Origin: an uncultured Lachnospiraceae bacterium
Lineage (GTDB): Bacteria > Bacillota > Clostridia > Lachnospirales > Lachnospiraceae
Reading direction: 5' to 3'
Length of the DNA stretch: 64,000 bases
Assembly (NCBI GenBank): GCA_947245585.1
Contig: CAMXPV010000016.1
Coordinates: 1-64,000 of the forward strand
In this document: piece by piece, positions 15,492-25,302 of the stretch
Position numbering within the stretch: position 1 is the first letter of the stretch
Layout: each line of letters starts with the position of its first letter
Notes under the pieces: model-generated
Databases searched by the model: none
What the model was told of the DNA's origin: nothing
What the model saw: the letters and a program-made list of their open reading frames with translations, nothing else
Made by a program: the position numbers and the translations under genes

Positions 15492-16856
15492 ATGATAACT
15501 TTCATTAAAACCCTGCATTTTGCCGCCATCCTGCTTTCCGGATGGCTTGTGATGCACGCCATGTCATACCTGATCAGAATTTCCGAAAAACGGATCCGGC
15601 GTTTCCTGCTGTTTTTCGGCTGTTCCCTGCTCTGCTCCATGGTCATTTTTATCGGGGACCCCTTTAATATCCTGCTAACCATCCCGGTTTTTCTGGGGAT
15701 CATTCTGCTTACATGCAAAGGTTCTATCTGGCAGCGAATTACCATCGGGCTGATGTTTTCCAGTACGATCTCTTCTTTCAATGCCTTGCGGGATAACTAT
15801 ATCCACGATCTTTTGTTTCCGACAGGGACGAACGGATTCAGCGTGATCGTCTTTGGGGGCGATATCGGTAACGAAATATTAATGCAAGCCGAACACGGCT
15901 ACAGCATTTCCAGCCTGTTCACGCTTCCTTTTGCACTCGTCTTGTACCTCTACATCAGAAAATTTGCGCCCGATAAAGATTACAGCCTTTCGGACAGTAT
16001 GTGGCGGTTACTGTTTCTCCTTACCATAACTCCTCTTGGCATTGTGTTGTCTGTCGCCACCCTGTTTCGTCCTTACAACTCTTCCTTTGACATTTTCGTC
16101 CACAGAGAATATGGCATTCTGCTTCTGGTCTCCCTCTTCGCCATCATCAGCCTTCTCTGGTGTGTCACGGTTCTGGCAAAACAGCGGAAACTGGAACAGC
16201 AAAATATGTTCGCGGAGATGAACCACAAATACTACGAAGCCATGGAACAGCAGCACTTTGAGGTGAGGCGGTTAAAGCACGATCTGGCAAACCACATTCA
16301 GGTCCTGTCCGCCCTGCCCGAAGAAAAACGGGCTGCCTACGCCGAAGAACTTTCCGGCAATACGGCTTTCTCACAATCCTTTTCCTACTGCAGCGATTCC
16401 ACGGTCAACGCCGTGCTTACTGTGAAAAAAAGCATAATGGAACGGTGCCATATCCGTCTGAAAGCAGACGTGGATATCTCCGCACCCCTTCCCTATGACA
16501 GGACGGATCTCTGCGCCCTGTACGCCAACGCGCTTGACAATGCCATGGAGGCATGTATGAAACTGGACGAATCACAGAGAGAAATTTCCCTGAAAAGCAA
16601 AACGGGAAAGGGACTGTTCTGTCTGGAAATCAGTAACCCGTACCCCAAAGAGGGAACAAAGCAAGCCGAGCCCCTATCCGGAGAGCGCGCGAAACGCGGC
16701 CTGTTCCCTCCTACTTCCAAGCCGGATAAAAGGAACCACGGTCTTGGCCTGCAAAGTATGCAGGAGATTGTCAAACGATATCATGGAAATATGGAAATCA
16801 AATCGGAGGATGGTATTTTTGATCTGTTTCTCTATCTTCCGCTGTCTTCCCTTTAG
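15492..16856 (+). CDS. GHKL sensor histidine kinase, second system
   Basis: 454 residues: a polytopic input region (about six segments within 5-228), a coiled linker, phospho-acceptor His263 in RRLKHDLANHIQVL, an N box NALDNAMEA near 346, and a G box NHGLGLQSMQEIVKRYHGNM near the C-terminus. A loop of about 30 residues (SNPYPKEGTKQAEPLSGERA and following) lengthens the ATP lid region. It partners the preceding regulator. Its stop overlaps by 4 bases the stop of the convergent CotH-kinase gene, leaving no room for a separate terminator. Confidence 0.92.
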   Translation: MITFIKTLHFAAILLSGWLVMHAMSYLIRISEKRIRRFLLFFGCSLLCSMVIFIGDPFNILLTIPVFLGIILLTCKGSIWQRITIGLMFSSTISSFNALRDNYIHDLLFPTGTNGFSVIVFGGDIGNEILMQAEHGYSISSLFTLPFALVLYLYIRKFAPDKDYSLSDSMWRLLFLLTITPLGIVLSVATLFRPYNSSFDIFVHREYGILLLVSLFAIISLLWCVTVLAKQRKLEQQNMFAEMNHKYYEAMEQQHFEVRRLKHDLANHIQVLSALPEEKRAAYAEELSGNTAFSQSFSYCSDSTVNAVLTVKKSIMERCHIRLKADVDISAPLPYDRTDLCALYANALDNAMEACMKLDESQREISLKSKTGKGLFCLEISNPYPKEGTKQAEPLSGERAKRGLFPPTSKPDKRNHGLGLQSMQEIVKRYHGNMEIKSEDGIFDLFLYLPLSSL

Positions 16857-19180
16857 TCCCTGGCAAATTTGGGACAGACGGTATTCGTCTCCTCGGTCAG
16901 ATTCAGTTTGAGAACCTTGTCACTGCTTAAAAGCTCGCCGTCCTGTGTGTACCATCCAAGGAATTCATAGTCTCCGTAAACCTCGTCAATCGCCACTTCC
17001 ACGGGATAGTCGGCAAAATACAAGCCCTGCCACCATGTTTCAGGCATGTCTATGACGGATGTGTTGACCCGGATGGAGGCTGCCCCCTCCTGGTCGGACA
17101 AAATGACAAGCCATACAGGATCCCCGTCCAGGGAGAATTCTTCCCTCACGTGCCCAAAGACGTAGTCGTCTCTTTCTGTCAAAAAGTTTACCAGTTTATC
17201 ATAGTACGCATCCACATCTACGCCGGCGTGGAACCGCTCCATATGTAATGCGTAGGACTTTTCGATATCTTCCCGCATCTTAGAAACAATCTGCAATATG
17301 CACTCTTCCCGCCACAGGTTGTTGTATAAATCCATATAGGTAAGGACAAACTGCTCCCTGAACTCCTCATGTTCCATCAGCGCCTGCGCCAGTTTATCGT
17401 TCTCCCATGAAGACACGTTCCCCTTATGAAAAGTATCCTCGTTGGCATCATACATGGTGGTTTCCACATCCCAGACACCCCAACGCCATTTTCCGTCTTC
17501 ATTTTTCCCCGGCCCTGCCTCTATGCTGCGGTAGCTTCTGGCATTATAGTTCAGCCAGTCGCTGTCATTCAAATATAACATGGCCGCATAATACTCGATA
17601 AAACTCTGCACGTCAATCATTTGACACAGTTGATCGTACACCGCCGCGTCCGACTTGTCCGGAACCGTCTCCAACCAGTCCACCACATCCGGCGGTGCAG
17701 CGCCCCCGCATATTTCAATATTATCCCTGCTGATCCCGTAATGATTTTCAAAATAATACTCGTCATATACTTCCGACAGCAGATACATCCCCCAATACTC
17801 CCCGTCCAAAAACACATTACAGTAAATATGGGATTGTGTCGCCATGTCTCTGTCGGCGAGCATTCTGGAAACCAAAGTGTCTCTCAGCTTTGTCCCTTCT
17901 CTGTTTGTATAGAGAAAGAATTTATGTACGCTTGTCCCTTCACCGAACAGTCCCTCGACGGTGTCCTCTCCGTCATACATATCACGCACAAAGGCGGAAA
18001 AACTTTTCTGTTCGCATCCTCTGGTGGTGCTGCCATGGATCCGGATGCCGATTTCATGATCGAGAACACAGGCTCCGGTTTCATCAAATATCTCAATGTT
18101 TGCCGGTCGTTCCGATTTTTTCCCTCTGATGCGGTAATTCGCGTCTGCCTGTATCGCATCCTCCAAATCGCCGCCCGCATTGATATAGTCATCAAACCTC
18201 TTCCCCAATACATAGATCCCCTCCTCGTAATCAAATAAGTGGTAGGGATCTGTCACAAGGGAAACCGTATACATTTCCTTGCAGTTTTCCTGCAAGTTTT
18301 CTCCGATCAGATAGGAGTTCGTAACAACCTCGCTTTTTCTGCCCTTTGCATCTATCGCCGCCGCACGTACCACCATAATCTTTTGCATCGGGCCGCCTTC
18401 ACAGGGTGTCTGCAGGGGTGTGAAGTCGGTTCTTACCGAATAAACGTCAGGGTCCCCCGACACATCCCGAATCCGGATCGGTTCCTCATACAGAAGACTA
18501 TCGCTGTCCGGTTCGCTCCCATCTAACGTATAGTAAATCCTGCTGCCGGACGGTGCCCGCAATTCCAATGCAAATTCCTCCGGATAAAAGCCACCTGCCG
18601 CCGAAAATACCGGTTTCTCTATCTCCTCCTGCACAGACCCTGCCAGATGATTGGAAACGCAGTAGGTCTGTTTTGTATTTCTCCAAGCCTCTCCCCCATC
18701 TGCAACCCTGCTCCATGAGGTGTTGCTATCCAGCGCCGGGACGTGAACCACATCTATGATTTCCTGCTCTTCATTGGATAAATACAAGGTTTCCCCCTGC
18801 GCGTCAATCCCAAAATTCAGGCTTGCCTCGCCCTCCTGCGTCTCATCGCATCTACTGTGAATCACATAATAGCTGTCCGGCAATACTTCGACCGTCGGCA
18901 GACTGCATTTCTGTAAGTCTTCCTCATCATCGGAAAGGTAATATTCCCCCAAATTGATGGTTTCGTCAGAGAAATTATATAGCTCTACCCAATCGCTGGG
19001 AGTCTGTGTTTCCGAAAAGGAAACAGGGAAAAAATCGCTGCACACTTCGTTGATGCAAATACCGTCGAATCGGTCTGTTTCCCTTTTCTCCTCCTCTTGT
19101 GTATAAAAGCTGATACCTGCCGTAATAACAGAAAGCAGCAAAATCATACCGCTCAGCGCAATCCGTTTTCCGTTCCTCAT
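16853..19180 (-). CDS. CotH-kinase surface protein with lamin-tail and chitobiase-like domains
   Basis: 775 residues. A signal anchor (about 7-26) is followed by a lamin-tail domain (about 40-150; ICINEVCSDF, DWVELYNFSDETINLGEYYL), a chitobiase C-terminal-like segment (about 190-290; IYYTLDGSEPDSDS), and a CotH kinase domain (about 300-660) with IRIHGSTTRGCEQKSFS, TLVSRML and the active-site stretch RWGVWDVETTMYD. The end (YEFLGWYTQDGELLSS) resembles an InlB-type repeat. CotH kinases phosphorylate spore-coat proteins in Bacillus, but clostridial multidomain versions are often surface proteins outside sporulation. The target is unknown. The gene is single, between a kinase gene and a transporter operon. 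Confidence 0.9.
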   Translation of the reverse strand: MRNGKRIALSGMILLLSVITAGISFYTQEEEKRETDRFDGICINEVCSDFFPVSFSETQTPSDWVELYNFSDETINLGEYYLSDDEEDLQKCSLPTVEVLPDSYYVIHSRCDETQEGEASLNFGIDAQGETLYLSNEEQEIIDVVHVPALDSNTSWSRVADGGEAWRNTKQTYCVSNHLAGSVQEEIEKPVFSAAGGFYPEEFALELRAPSGSRIYYTLDGSEPDSDSLLYEEPIRIRDVSGDPDVYSVRTDFTPLQTPCEGGPMQKIMVVRAAAIDAKGRKSEVVTNSYLIGENLQENCKEMYTVSLVTDPYHLFDYEEGIYVLGKRFDDYINAGGDLEDAIQADANYRIRGKKSERPANIEIFDETGACVLDHEIGIRIHGSTTRGCEQKSFSAFVRDMYDGEDTVEGLFGEGTSVHKFFLYTNREGTKLRDTLVSRMLADRDMATQSHIYCNVFLDGEYWGMYLLSEVYDEYYFENHYGISRDNIEICGGAAPPDVVDWLETVPDKSDAAVYDQLCQMIDVQSFIEYYAAMLYLNDSDWLNYNARSYRSIEAGPGKNEDGKWRWGVWDVETTMYDANEDTFHKGNVSSWENDKLAQALMEHEEFREQFVLTYMDLYNNLWREECILQIVSKMREDIEKSYALHMERFHAGVDVDAYYDKLVNFLTERDDYVFGHVREEFSLDGDPVWLVILSDQEGAASIRVNTSVIDMPETWWQGLYFADYPVEVAIDEVYGDYEFLGWYTQDGELLSSDKVLKLNLTEETNTVCPKFARD

Positions 19181-19228
19181 TTGTCATTCCTCCGCCCCGT
19201 ATATCATAAAATACTTTTCAGACAACCA

Positions 19229-20047
19229 TTATAGATTACTGTGTCTCTTATTGACACTCCTTCTCATATAATTTCCAAGGTTTGTCAGGCAAAAAAGCGT
19301 CGTCACAAGAAATGCGCCCGGAATCAGGATCGTCCACCAGGAACGGGACAACAGCGCATTTTCCGACAAAGAAAGCATGCTCCCCCAGGAAATTACCTCC
19401 ACGGGAAGTCCGATCCCCATAAAACTCAAGGTAGACTCCGCCACGATGGCATTTCTCACATTCATCACCACCATAAACAAAATAGAGGCCACAAAATTGG
19501 GAGCCAGATGACGGCACAGAATATGAAAGAATCCCCCGCCCAGGCACCGGGCCGCCAACACATAGTCCGTATTTTTTAACTGCAGCACCTCTGTCCGCAC
19601 CACCTTGGCCATACCCATCCAACCGGTCAGCCCGATCACCACAGCCAGACTGTAAACGCCCGTACCGCCAAGCACTGCCTGCAAAAAAACAGTGAGCAAA
19701 AGACTGGGGATGCTCAAGATAAGGTCCGTCATTCTCATAATCATATCGTCCGCCCAGGGCGGTGCATAACCGCTGACGCTCCCCACAAAAACCGCCACCG
19801 CAGTAGAGATGAGGGTTGCCAAAAAACCGATGAGAAGCGAGATTCTGCCGCCATACCAGATCATGGAAAAGATATCCCGTCCCATGGCATCCGTTCCAAA
19901 GAGAAACGCCCGGCATGGCGCAGCGCTGCTGTTGGCCAGATCCATATAGGCCGGATCCTTTGTCATCATATACCGGCAGGCCATGCAGCCGGCAATAATC
20001 GCTGTCAGCATCAACAGAGAAAGTTTTGGAAATCTCTTCTTCACCAT
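19229..20047 (-). CDS. Opp/Nik-type ABC permease, second subunit (DppC/NikC-like)
   Basis: 272 residues with one N-terminal segment and five core segments. FGTDAMGRDIFSMIWYGGRI near 50-69 is the hallmark of the C-type subunit, and the EAA loop LAARCLGGGFFHILCRHLAP contacts the ATPase. Its start overlaps the end of the partner permease gene by 7 bases. It is the last gene of the run larE-larB-larC-binding protein-ATPase-permease-permease, so the substrate is more likely nickel than peptide; that is inference from the context. Confidence 0.9.
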   Translation of the reverse strand: MVKKRFPKLSLLMLTAIIAGCMACRYMMTKDPAYMDLANSSAAPCRAFLFGTDAMGRDIFSMIWYGGRISLLIGFLATLISTAVAVFVGSVSGYAPPWADDMIMRMTDLILSIPSLLLTVFLQAVLGGTGVYSLAVVIGLTGWMGMAKVVRTEVLQLKNTDYVLAARCLGGGFFHILCRHLAPNFVASILFMVVMNVRNAIVAESTLSFMGIGLPVEVISWGSMLSLSENALLSRSWWTILIPGAFLVTTLFCLTNLGNYMRRSVNKRHSNL

Positions 20048-21057
20048 CTTTCCGCCTCCTCTTTGAAAGCCCCTGTTTTCAAACGCATCCGCGGATCAAT
20101 CCGCCCGTTTAACAATTTCGCCGCCAGGTTTCCAAGGATCACCATACTCCCTGTCAAAAGACTGACTACCATCAGCAGATTGTAGTCCTGATACCTTGCG
20201 CTCTCATAGGCCAGCGTCCCGATCCCCGGATAGGAAAAGACAGTCTCCGCCACATAAGTGCCGCCCAAAATATGGGGAAAGGCAATGGCCATCATACTCA
20301 AATAAGAGGGCAGGGCATTTCGCAGGCAGTGTCTGTACAACACCTGTTTCCCCGACAGCCCTTTCATCCTGGCCAAAAGCACATAGTCCGCCCGCGTCTC
20401 CTCCAACAGCCTGTTTCGCACAAGATACGCATAATACCACAGATGGCCAAGCACCACCACTGAAAGCGGCAGGATCAAATGACGCCCCCTGTCTGCAAGA
20501 CTGCCCTCGGCTCCCACCGAGTAAGCGCCGGAACCGGGCAGCCACCGCAGCCATACGGAAAATACCAAAATCAAAAGCAGCGACAGCCAAAAATCGGGAA
20601 TGCAGCTCGTGAGTGTGCCGATCCCGCAGACCACCCGGTCCGCCCGCTGATCCTCCCGCCGCGCACAGAAAAGTCCAAGAAAAAGCGCCAGAACAAAAAT
20701 AATGATAAAGCCGAGGCCGCCCAAAAGCAGGGTGTTTCCCAACCGTCCGGCAATCACTTCCTTCACATCCCTTTTGTATTGATAGGAAATCCCGAAATCG
20801 CCGCGTACCGCCCCTTTTATCCAACGCACATACTGTACGGGAATCGATTCCTGCAGGCCAAGTCTCTCTCTTGCCGTCTCCTGTTCCTCCATGCTCATCT
20901 TCTCCACCCGGTCCCCGTAATAGGCGTAAAGCGGGTCCCCCGGCGCTAGCCTGGACAGGGTAAAGACCAGAACGGACAGCAGAAAGATACTCAGCACGAA
21001 TTTAATCAATTCTTCCACAATTGTTAGGTATGGTCTTCCCAAAGATTTCCTCCGCAT
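20041..21057 (-). CDS. Opp/Nik-type ABC permease, first subunit (DppB/NikB-like)
   Basis: 338 residues, six membrane segments. LSRLAPGDPLYAYYGD near 34-49 and the long first external loop with RLGLQESIPVQYVRWI are standard for the B-type subunit; the EAA loop is LARMKGLSGKQVLYRHCLRN and is followed by the GGTYVAETVFSYPGIG motif. The ATG at 21057 lies inside the 3' end of the ATPase gene (56-base overlap) and has a weak AGGATCGGAG site, which implies tight coupling. It partners the C-type subunit that follows. Confidence 0.9.
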   Translation of the reverse strand: MRRKSLGRPYLTIVEELIKFVLSIFLLSVLVFTLSRLAPGDPLYAYYGDRVEKMSMEEQETARERLGLQESIPVQYVRWIKGAVRGDFGISYQYKRDVKEVIAGRLGNTLLLGGLGFIIIFVLALFLGLFCARREDQRADRVVCGIGTLTSCIPDFWLSLLLILVFSVWLRWLPGSGAYSVGAEGSLADRGRHLILPLSVVVLGHLWYYAYLVRNRLLEETRADYVLLARMKGLSGKQVLYRHCLRNALPSYLSMMAIAFPHILGGTYVAETVFSYPGIGTLAYESARYQDYNLLMVVSLLTGSMVILGNLAAKLLNGRIDPRMRLKTGAFKEEAERW

Positions 21058-21769
21058 CTCCGATCCTGTATAGTTCCCCGTCGCGCATCAGGGCCGCCCG
21101 GTCCGCCATCTGCGCCGCCACTTCGGGATTATGGGTGATAAAGATCACCGCCATCCCTAGTTTTTTTCTCAGTTCCAAAAGTAACTCCAAAACCTGTGAC
21201 TGCACGCCCACATCCAGAGAGGTGGTTGGCTCATCCGCAAACAGCACCGCCGGATCTGCCGCAAGCGCAATGGCAATCACACACCGCTGCGCCATGCCGC
21301 CGGAAAGTTGAAACGGATACTGTCCTGCCCTCTCTCCCGGGTGGTCGATTCCCACCAATTCCAGAAGATTAATCACCCTATCCTGCCGTTCCCTGCGGGA
21401 AAGCTCCGGATTTCTAAGACGCACCGCCTCGGCAATCTGCGCACCCACGCTCATACAGGGATTCAGGGCCGTCATGGGATTTTGAAATACCATGGAAAAG
21501 ACCGTGCCGCGCAGTTTCTGCATCTCCTTCTCCGTGTAATGGGTGATCTCCTTTCCCTGCAAAAAAATCTGCCCTGTCTTGATTTTTGCAATATCCGGCA
21601 AAAGTTTGAGAATGCTCTTACACAGTACGCTTTTGCCGCACCCGGTATCGCCCATAATCACCAGAATTTCACCCGCACGCAGAGAAAAACTGACATGTTT
21701 CACGGCCTCAATCTCCCCCGACTCCCGGTAAAAACTAACCGACAAATCTTTGACTGTCAGCACATCCAT
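21002..21769 (-). CDS. Opp/Nik-type ABC ATP-binding protein (NikD/OppD-like)
   Basis: 255 residues from the ATG at 21769 (MDVLTVKDLSV), with a GGGGAG site that overlaps the stop of the binding-protein gene. Walker A is GDTGCGKSV, the signature LSGGMAQR, Walker B VLFADEPTTSLDV, and the switch ITHNPEV. The usual Opp/Dpp C-terminal Cys-rich Fe-S extension seems absent. Only one ATPase gene is present where most Opp/Nik operons have two, so a homodimer or an ATPase encoded elsewhere must serve the transporter. Confidence 0.9.
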   Translation of the reverse strand: MDVLTVKDLSVSFYRESGEIEAVKHVSFSLRAGEILVIMGDTGCGKSVLCKSILKLLPDIAKIKTGQIFLQGKEITHYTEKEMQKLRGTVFSMVFQNPMTALNPCMSVGAQIAEAVRLRNPELSRRERQDRVINLLELVGIDHPGERAGQYPFQLSGGMAQRCVIAIALAADPAVLFADEPTTSLDVGVQSQVLELLLELRKKLGMAVIFITHNPEVAAQMADRAALMRDGELYRIGDAEEIFGKTIPNNCGRID

Positions 21770-21776
21770 CTGTCTT

Positions 21777-23330
21777 TCACTCCCCAATCGTCCAGTCCTC
21801 AATGTTCCAGAAAATCCCCACACCGTGGTGCCCCATCACCGTGTCCGGGGAAATGCCGTGAATCGAAGCGTCCGCCACATAATTGGCATCGATATAGCAA
21901 ATAAAGGCGTAAGCCGGGTCTTTGGCAAGTTCCTCCTGAAACCGGTCGTAGGCCTCCGCCCGCACCCTGGGATCATCGGACTGTCTGGCCATTGTCAGAT
22001 ACCGATCCACCGCCTCATTGGAATAGCCGCTGTAATTCGCCCCCTTGCCCGTGCCAAACACTTTATACGTATGGTCGTCCGCATCAAAGGGGCTTCCCCA
22101 ACCGATCAGATAGGCCATCTGGCTTTCCCAATCAATCCGGGTGGGAATTTCCACCTTGCATTCTATCCCAATCTGGCTGATCTGTTGTGCCGCCGCCTGC
22201 GCCATATCAATGCGCACCTGCTCGCCTGCGCCTACGCTGATCACAAAGGAGAGTTTTTCGCCGTCTCTCTCGTAAATACCGTCCTCCCCCGCAGTGCAGC
22301 CTGCTGCCTCCAGAATTTCCCTCGCCTTTTGCGGGTTGTACCCATACCGCTCCACGTTTTCGTTATTATAAACATTGCGCTGCAATGGTCCGTAGGCGGG
22401 CATTCCCTGCCCCAACAGCACCGCGTCTATGATCGCCTGCCTGTCGATGGCATAGCAGACCGCCGCAATGATATCCCTGTTTTTCTGCCAAAAGGCATGT
22501 TGGAAATTAAAGAGAATCCCCCGGTAATCGGCAGTCTCCATATCGTAACAGACATACCCTTCTCTGTCCGCAAAGGACCGGGCCGCTTTCGGTGTAAGCA
22601 GCGCCAGATCCACTTCCCCGGACTCCATCTGCATGGCTTTGGCGTTGTCGTCCGTGACAATTTTAAAAATCACCCGGTCGATATGGGGCTCTCCCCGAAA
22701 ATAGGCCTCATTCTTAGCCAAAACAATGGACTGCCCCGCATCCCAGCTCTCCAGTTTGTAGGGCCCCGTCCCCACAGGCGCGCGAAAGAAATCCGCCTCC
22801 TGCATGTCCTCTCCCGCAAGCAGATGCTCCGGCAGCACCGCCATGGTCATATAATCCAAAAAAGCCACATTGGGTGCCGCCAGACGAAAGGCCACGGTTG
22901 TATCGTCCACAACCCGAATCTCCTCCACATCTTCATAATTGGGCGCATTTTCAGACCCATTTTCCGGATCCATAATGGCCTCGATCGTAAACTTCACATC
23001 CGCCGCCGTAAAAGGTTCGCCGTCATGCCATCTGACCCCCTCCTCCAGATAAAAGGTATAGGTGCAGGATGTTTCGTCGAACTCCCAGCTTTTTGCCAGT
23101 GCGGGGACAACCTCGTTGTCCCCGTTGTGCGCCGTGAGGCCGTCAAAGAGGAGCAGGTTAATCTCCCCATGCTCATCCATGGCCGGATTGATGCGGGTGT
23201 AATCACCGCTGGCATAAATCAGTGTGACAGGCTCCGCCTGTGTCTGATTTTCCGCCTTCCCTGCGCCGCAAGCCGTCAGCAGCACAGTCAGCGCCGCCAA
23301 CAAGCCGATTCTATTTCTCTTCCGTCTCAT
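21777..23330 (-). CDS. Solute-binding lipoprotein, family 5 (NikA/OppA-like)
   Basis: 517 residues from the ATG at 23330, which overlaps the larC stop as ATGA; a GTG at 23339 is an alternative. The lipoprotein signal peptide ends in LLTACGAG. Family 5 motifs include EFDETSCTYTFYLEEGVRWH, GEPFTAADVKFTIEAIMDPE, GTGPYKLESWD and VIFKIVTDDNAKAMQMESGE. It captures the substrate outside the membrane for the permease pair. Position directly after larC suggests a nickel complex as substrate; peptides cannot be excluded from sequence alone. Confidence 0.88.
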   Translation of the reverse strand: MRRKRNRIGLLAALTVLLTACGAGKAENQTQAEPVTLIYASGDYTRINPAMDEHGEINLLLFDGLTAHNGDNEVVPALAKSWEFDETSCTYTFYLEEGVRWHDGEPFTAADVKFTIEAIMDPENGSENAPNYEDVEEIRVVDDTTVAFRLAAPNVAFLDYMTMAVLPEHLLAGEDMQEADFFRAPVGTGPYKLESWDAGQSIVLAKNEAYFRGEPHIDRVIFKIVTDDNAKAMQMESGEVDLALLTPKAARSFADREGYVCYDMETADYRGILFNFQHAFWQKNRDIIAAVCYAIDRQAIIDAVLLGQGMPAYGPLQRNVYNNENVERYGYNPQKAREILEAAGCTAGEDGIYERDGEKLSFVISVGAGEQVRIDMAQAAAQQISQIGIECKVEIPTRIDWESQMAYLIGWGSPFDADDHTYKVFGTGKGANYSGYSNEAVDRYLTMARQSDDPRVRAEAYDRFQEELAKDPAYAFICYIDANYVADASIHGISPDTVMGHHGVGIFWNIEDWTIGE

Positions 23331-24550
23331 TTCCCACACGCTGTAACCGCTCCCTGCACCTCGTCAATCGACATCCCTCTTTCCGCCGCGATACGCGCCA
23401 GATCTTCATACTCAAATTTTTCCCTCGTCACACCGTATCCTGTGGAAATTTTCTTCCTCACTTCCCCGAAAGGCGTCTGCATGGTCTCCACCGACCGATG
23501 CAGCGTATATCTTCTGGAAAGATTCTCCCTGATGCCGATGGTGGTGGTATGCTTGAAAATCAGCGCCGCCATCTCGTCTTTTTTATCCTCCCTGCACATG
23601 ACATGGATTACAATACCCGGCCTCGATTTCTTCATTCCCACAGGTGTGGTGTATACCTCAAGCGCCCCCGCAGCAAAAAAAACCTCCATGGCGTACCCCA
23701 CCGCCTCCGCAGTCATATCGTCCACGTTGCAGGAAAGCTCCGCCACCGTATCACCCGCATCCTCGGTCTCCCCAAACAGCGCACGCACACAGTTCGCCGC
23801 CGGAAAGTCTTTCTTTCCCATGCCATAGCCGATGACGGAGGCGCGCATCACAGGCATCGCCCCAAAGCGGGTGGCAAAATACTGCAACAGCGCCGCCCCT
23901 GTGGGCGTACAGAGTTCTCCCCGAATTTCTCCCCCGTAAATCGGCACATCTTTTAGGATATAGGCCGTGGCAGGTGCGGGAACCGGCAAAATCCCATGGG
24001 CGCATTTCACCTGTCCGCTTCCCACATGCACAGGAGAGACGATAACCTGATCGGGTGCAAGTCTGTCCATCAGCACGCAGACCGCCGCAATATCCGCCAC
24101 CGCATCCATGGTGCCCACTTCATGAAAATGGATCTCGGTTATTGGCACGCCGTGCACATGGCTTTCCGCCTCCGCGATCAGCCCGAACACCGCCATAACA
24201 TCCTTCTTAATCCGCTCCGAAACCGGAAATTTCTCCACAATCTGCCCGATCTCGTGCATCCCGCTGTGGTGATGATGCCCATGGCCATCCTCGTGGTGAT
24301 GCTCATGCGCATGGTCGTGGCCGTGTTCATGCATCTCCTCGGATTCTTCTTCGCCATGCACCCGCACCGACACATGTGTCCCGCCGATGCCGCATTTGCT
24401 TGCAGCCTCACACACATAAGTGATGCCGGGAATCCCAAGACCATTCAGTTCCCTGACCATTTTTTCCCGCGCCGGCAAAAGCTCCAGAAGCGCTGCGGTC
24501 AGCATATCTCCCGCCGCCCCCATACTGCAATCTAAATATAATGTCTTCAA
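23327..24550 (-). CDS. larC: LarC, nickel insertion enzyme for the nickel-pincer cofactor
   Basis: 407 residues as one continuous frame; in Lactiplantibacillus plantarum the protein is made by ribosomal frameshifting between larC1 and larC2. The N-terminal part has LYLDCSMGAAGDM, then a His/Glu/Asp-rich stretch (about 70-98) suited to nickel binding, then EIHFHEVGTMDAVADI and TPTGAALL. The C-terminal domain (about 260-400) covers the CTP-dependent metallochelatase part (LSCNVDDMTAE, VGMKKSRPG). It inserts nickel into the thiolated pincer to finish the lactate racemase cofactor. Coupled to larB by a 4-base overlap and to the binding-protein gene by ATGA. Confidence 0.96.
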   Translation of the reverse strand: MKTLYLDCSMGAAGDMLTAALLELLPAREKMVRELNGLGIPGITYVCEAASKCGIGGTHVSVRVHGEEESEEMHEHGHDHAHEHHHEDGHGHHHHSGMHEIGQIVEKFPVSERIKKDVMAVFGLIAEAESHVHGVPITEIHFHEVGTMDAVADIAAVCVLMDRLAPDQVIVSPVHVGSGQVKCAHGILPVPAPATAYILKDVPIYGGEIRGELCTPTGAALLQYFATRFGAMPVMRASVIGYGMGKKDFPAANCVRALFGETEDAGDTVAELSCNVDDMTAEAVGYAMEVFFAAGALEVYTTPVGMKKSRPGIVIHVMCREDKKDEMAALIFKHTTTIGIRENLSRRYTLHRSVETMQTPFGEVRKKISTGYGVTREKFEYEDLARIAAERGMSIDEVQGAVTACGK

Positions 24551-25302
24551 CCCTTTTCTCCTCCCATATGATTGATCATTCCCGCCAGATACCCGGCTCC
24601 AAATCCGTTATCAATGTTCACCACAGAGACACCACTGGCGCAGGAATTTAACATGGAGAGCAATGCGGAAACCCCGTTCATGGACGCGCCATAGCCCACG
24701 CTTGTGGGCACCGCAATCACCGGGCAGTCCGCAAGGCCGCCGATCACACTGGCAAGGGCTCCCTCCATGCCCGCAATGGCAATGATCACCGACGCGCTCA
24801 TAATCTCATCCATATGCGCCAACAGCCGGTGCAGACCAGCCACTCCCACATCGTAAAGCCGCACCACCTCGTTGCCGTGCATCTGTGCGGTAAGGGCCGC
24901 CTCCTCCGCCACGGGAATATCCGAAGTCCCCCCGGTGGCAACCACGATTTTTCCCCTGCCGCTTGGCTTTGGCATCCCGCCCACAATGCCGACCCGGGCT
25001 TCCTCATAATAGATCATCTCATGAATCTTTTTTACTTTTTCGGCCTTTTTTGCAGAGAGTCTGGTGATCAGAATCCTCTCCTGCCCGTTCTCCTTCATGC
25101 TGTCGATAATGCCCGCTATCTGCGCCGCCTTTTTTCCCGCGCCGAAAATCACCTCCGGCGCGCCCTGCCTGATGCCCCGGTGAATATCCACCTTGGCGTA
25201 ACCGATATCCTCAAAGGGCTTTTTTTTAATAGCTAACAGCGCCTCATCCACGGAAAGCGCGCCGTCCCTCACCTGCTCCAAGATTTCCCTGTAATCGTTC
25301 AT
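24547..25302 (-). CDS. larB: LarB, nicotinic acid adenine dinucleotide carboxylase/hydrolase
   Basis: 251 residues. The N-terminal helical part (about 1-90) is followed by a PurE-like C-terminal domain with ATGGTSDIPVAEEA near 128-141, VGVAGLHRLL, VIIAIAGMEGALASVIGGLA and PTSVGYGAS. LarB carboxylates the pyridinium ring of NaAD at C5 and releases AMP, the first step of pincer synthesis. Its ends overlap larE and larC by 4 bases each, so the three are made from one message. Confidence 0.96.
   Translation of the reverse strand: MNDYREILEQVRDGALSVDEALLAIKKKPFEDIGYAKVDIHRGIRQGAPEVIFGAGKKAAQIAGIIDSMKENGQERILITRLSAKKAEKVKKIHEMIYYEEARVGIVGGMPKPSGRGKIVVATGGTSDIPVAEEAALTAQMHGNEVVRLYDVGVAGLHRLLAHMDEIMSASVIIAIAGMEGALASVIGGLADCPVIAVPTSVGYGASMNGVSALLSMLNSCASGVSVVNIDNGFGAGYLAGMINHMGGEKG

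Noticed and set aside
21002-23330. Transporter considered a peptide (Opp) system
   Set aside because: Not excluded by sequence, but the continuous operon with larE-larB-larC and the single ATPase make nickel the better guess; kept as inference.
21750-23828. A very long open frame (about 690 codons) on the plus strand
   Set aside because: It lies wholly antisense to the binding-protein and larC genes, whose proteins have clear family motifs; the plus-strand product is basic, His/Arg-rich and matches nothing. It is a by-product of codon composition.
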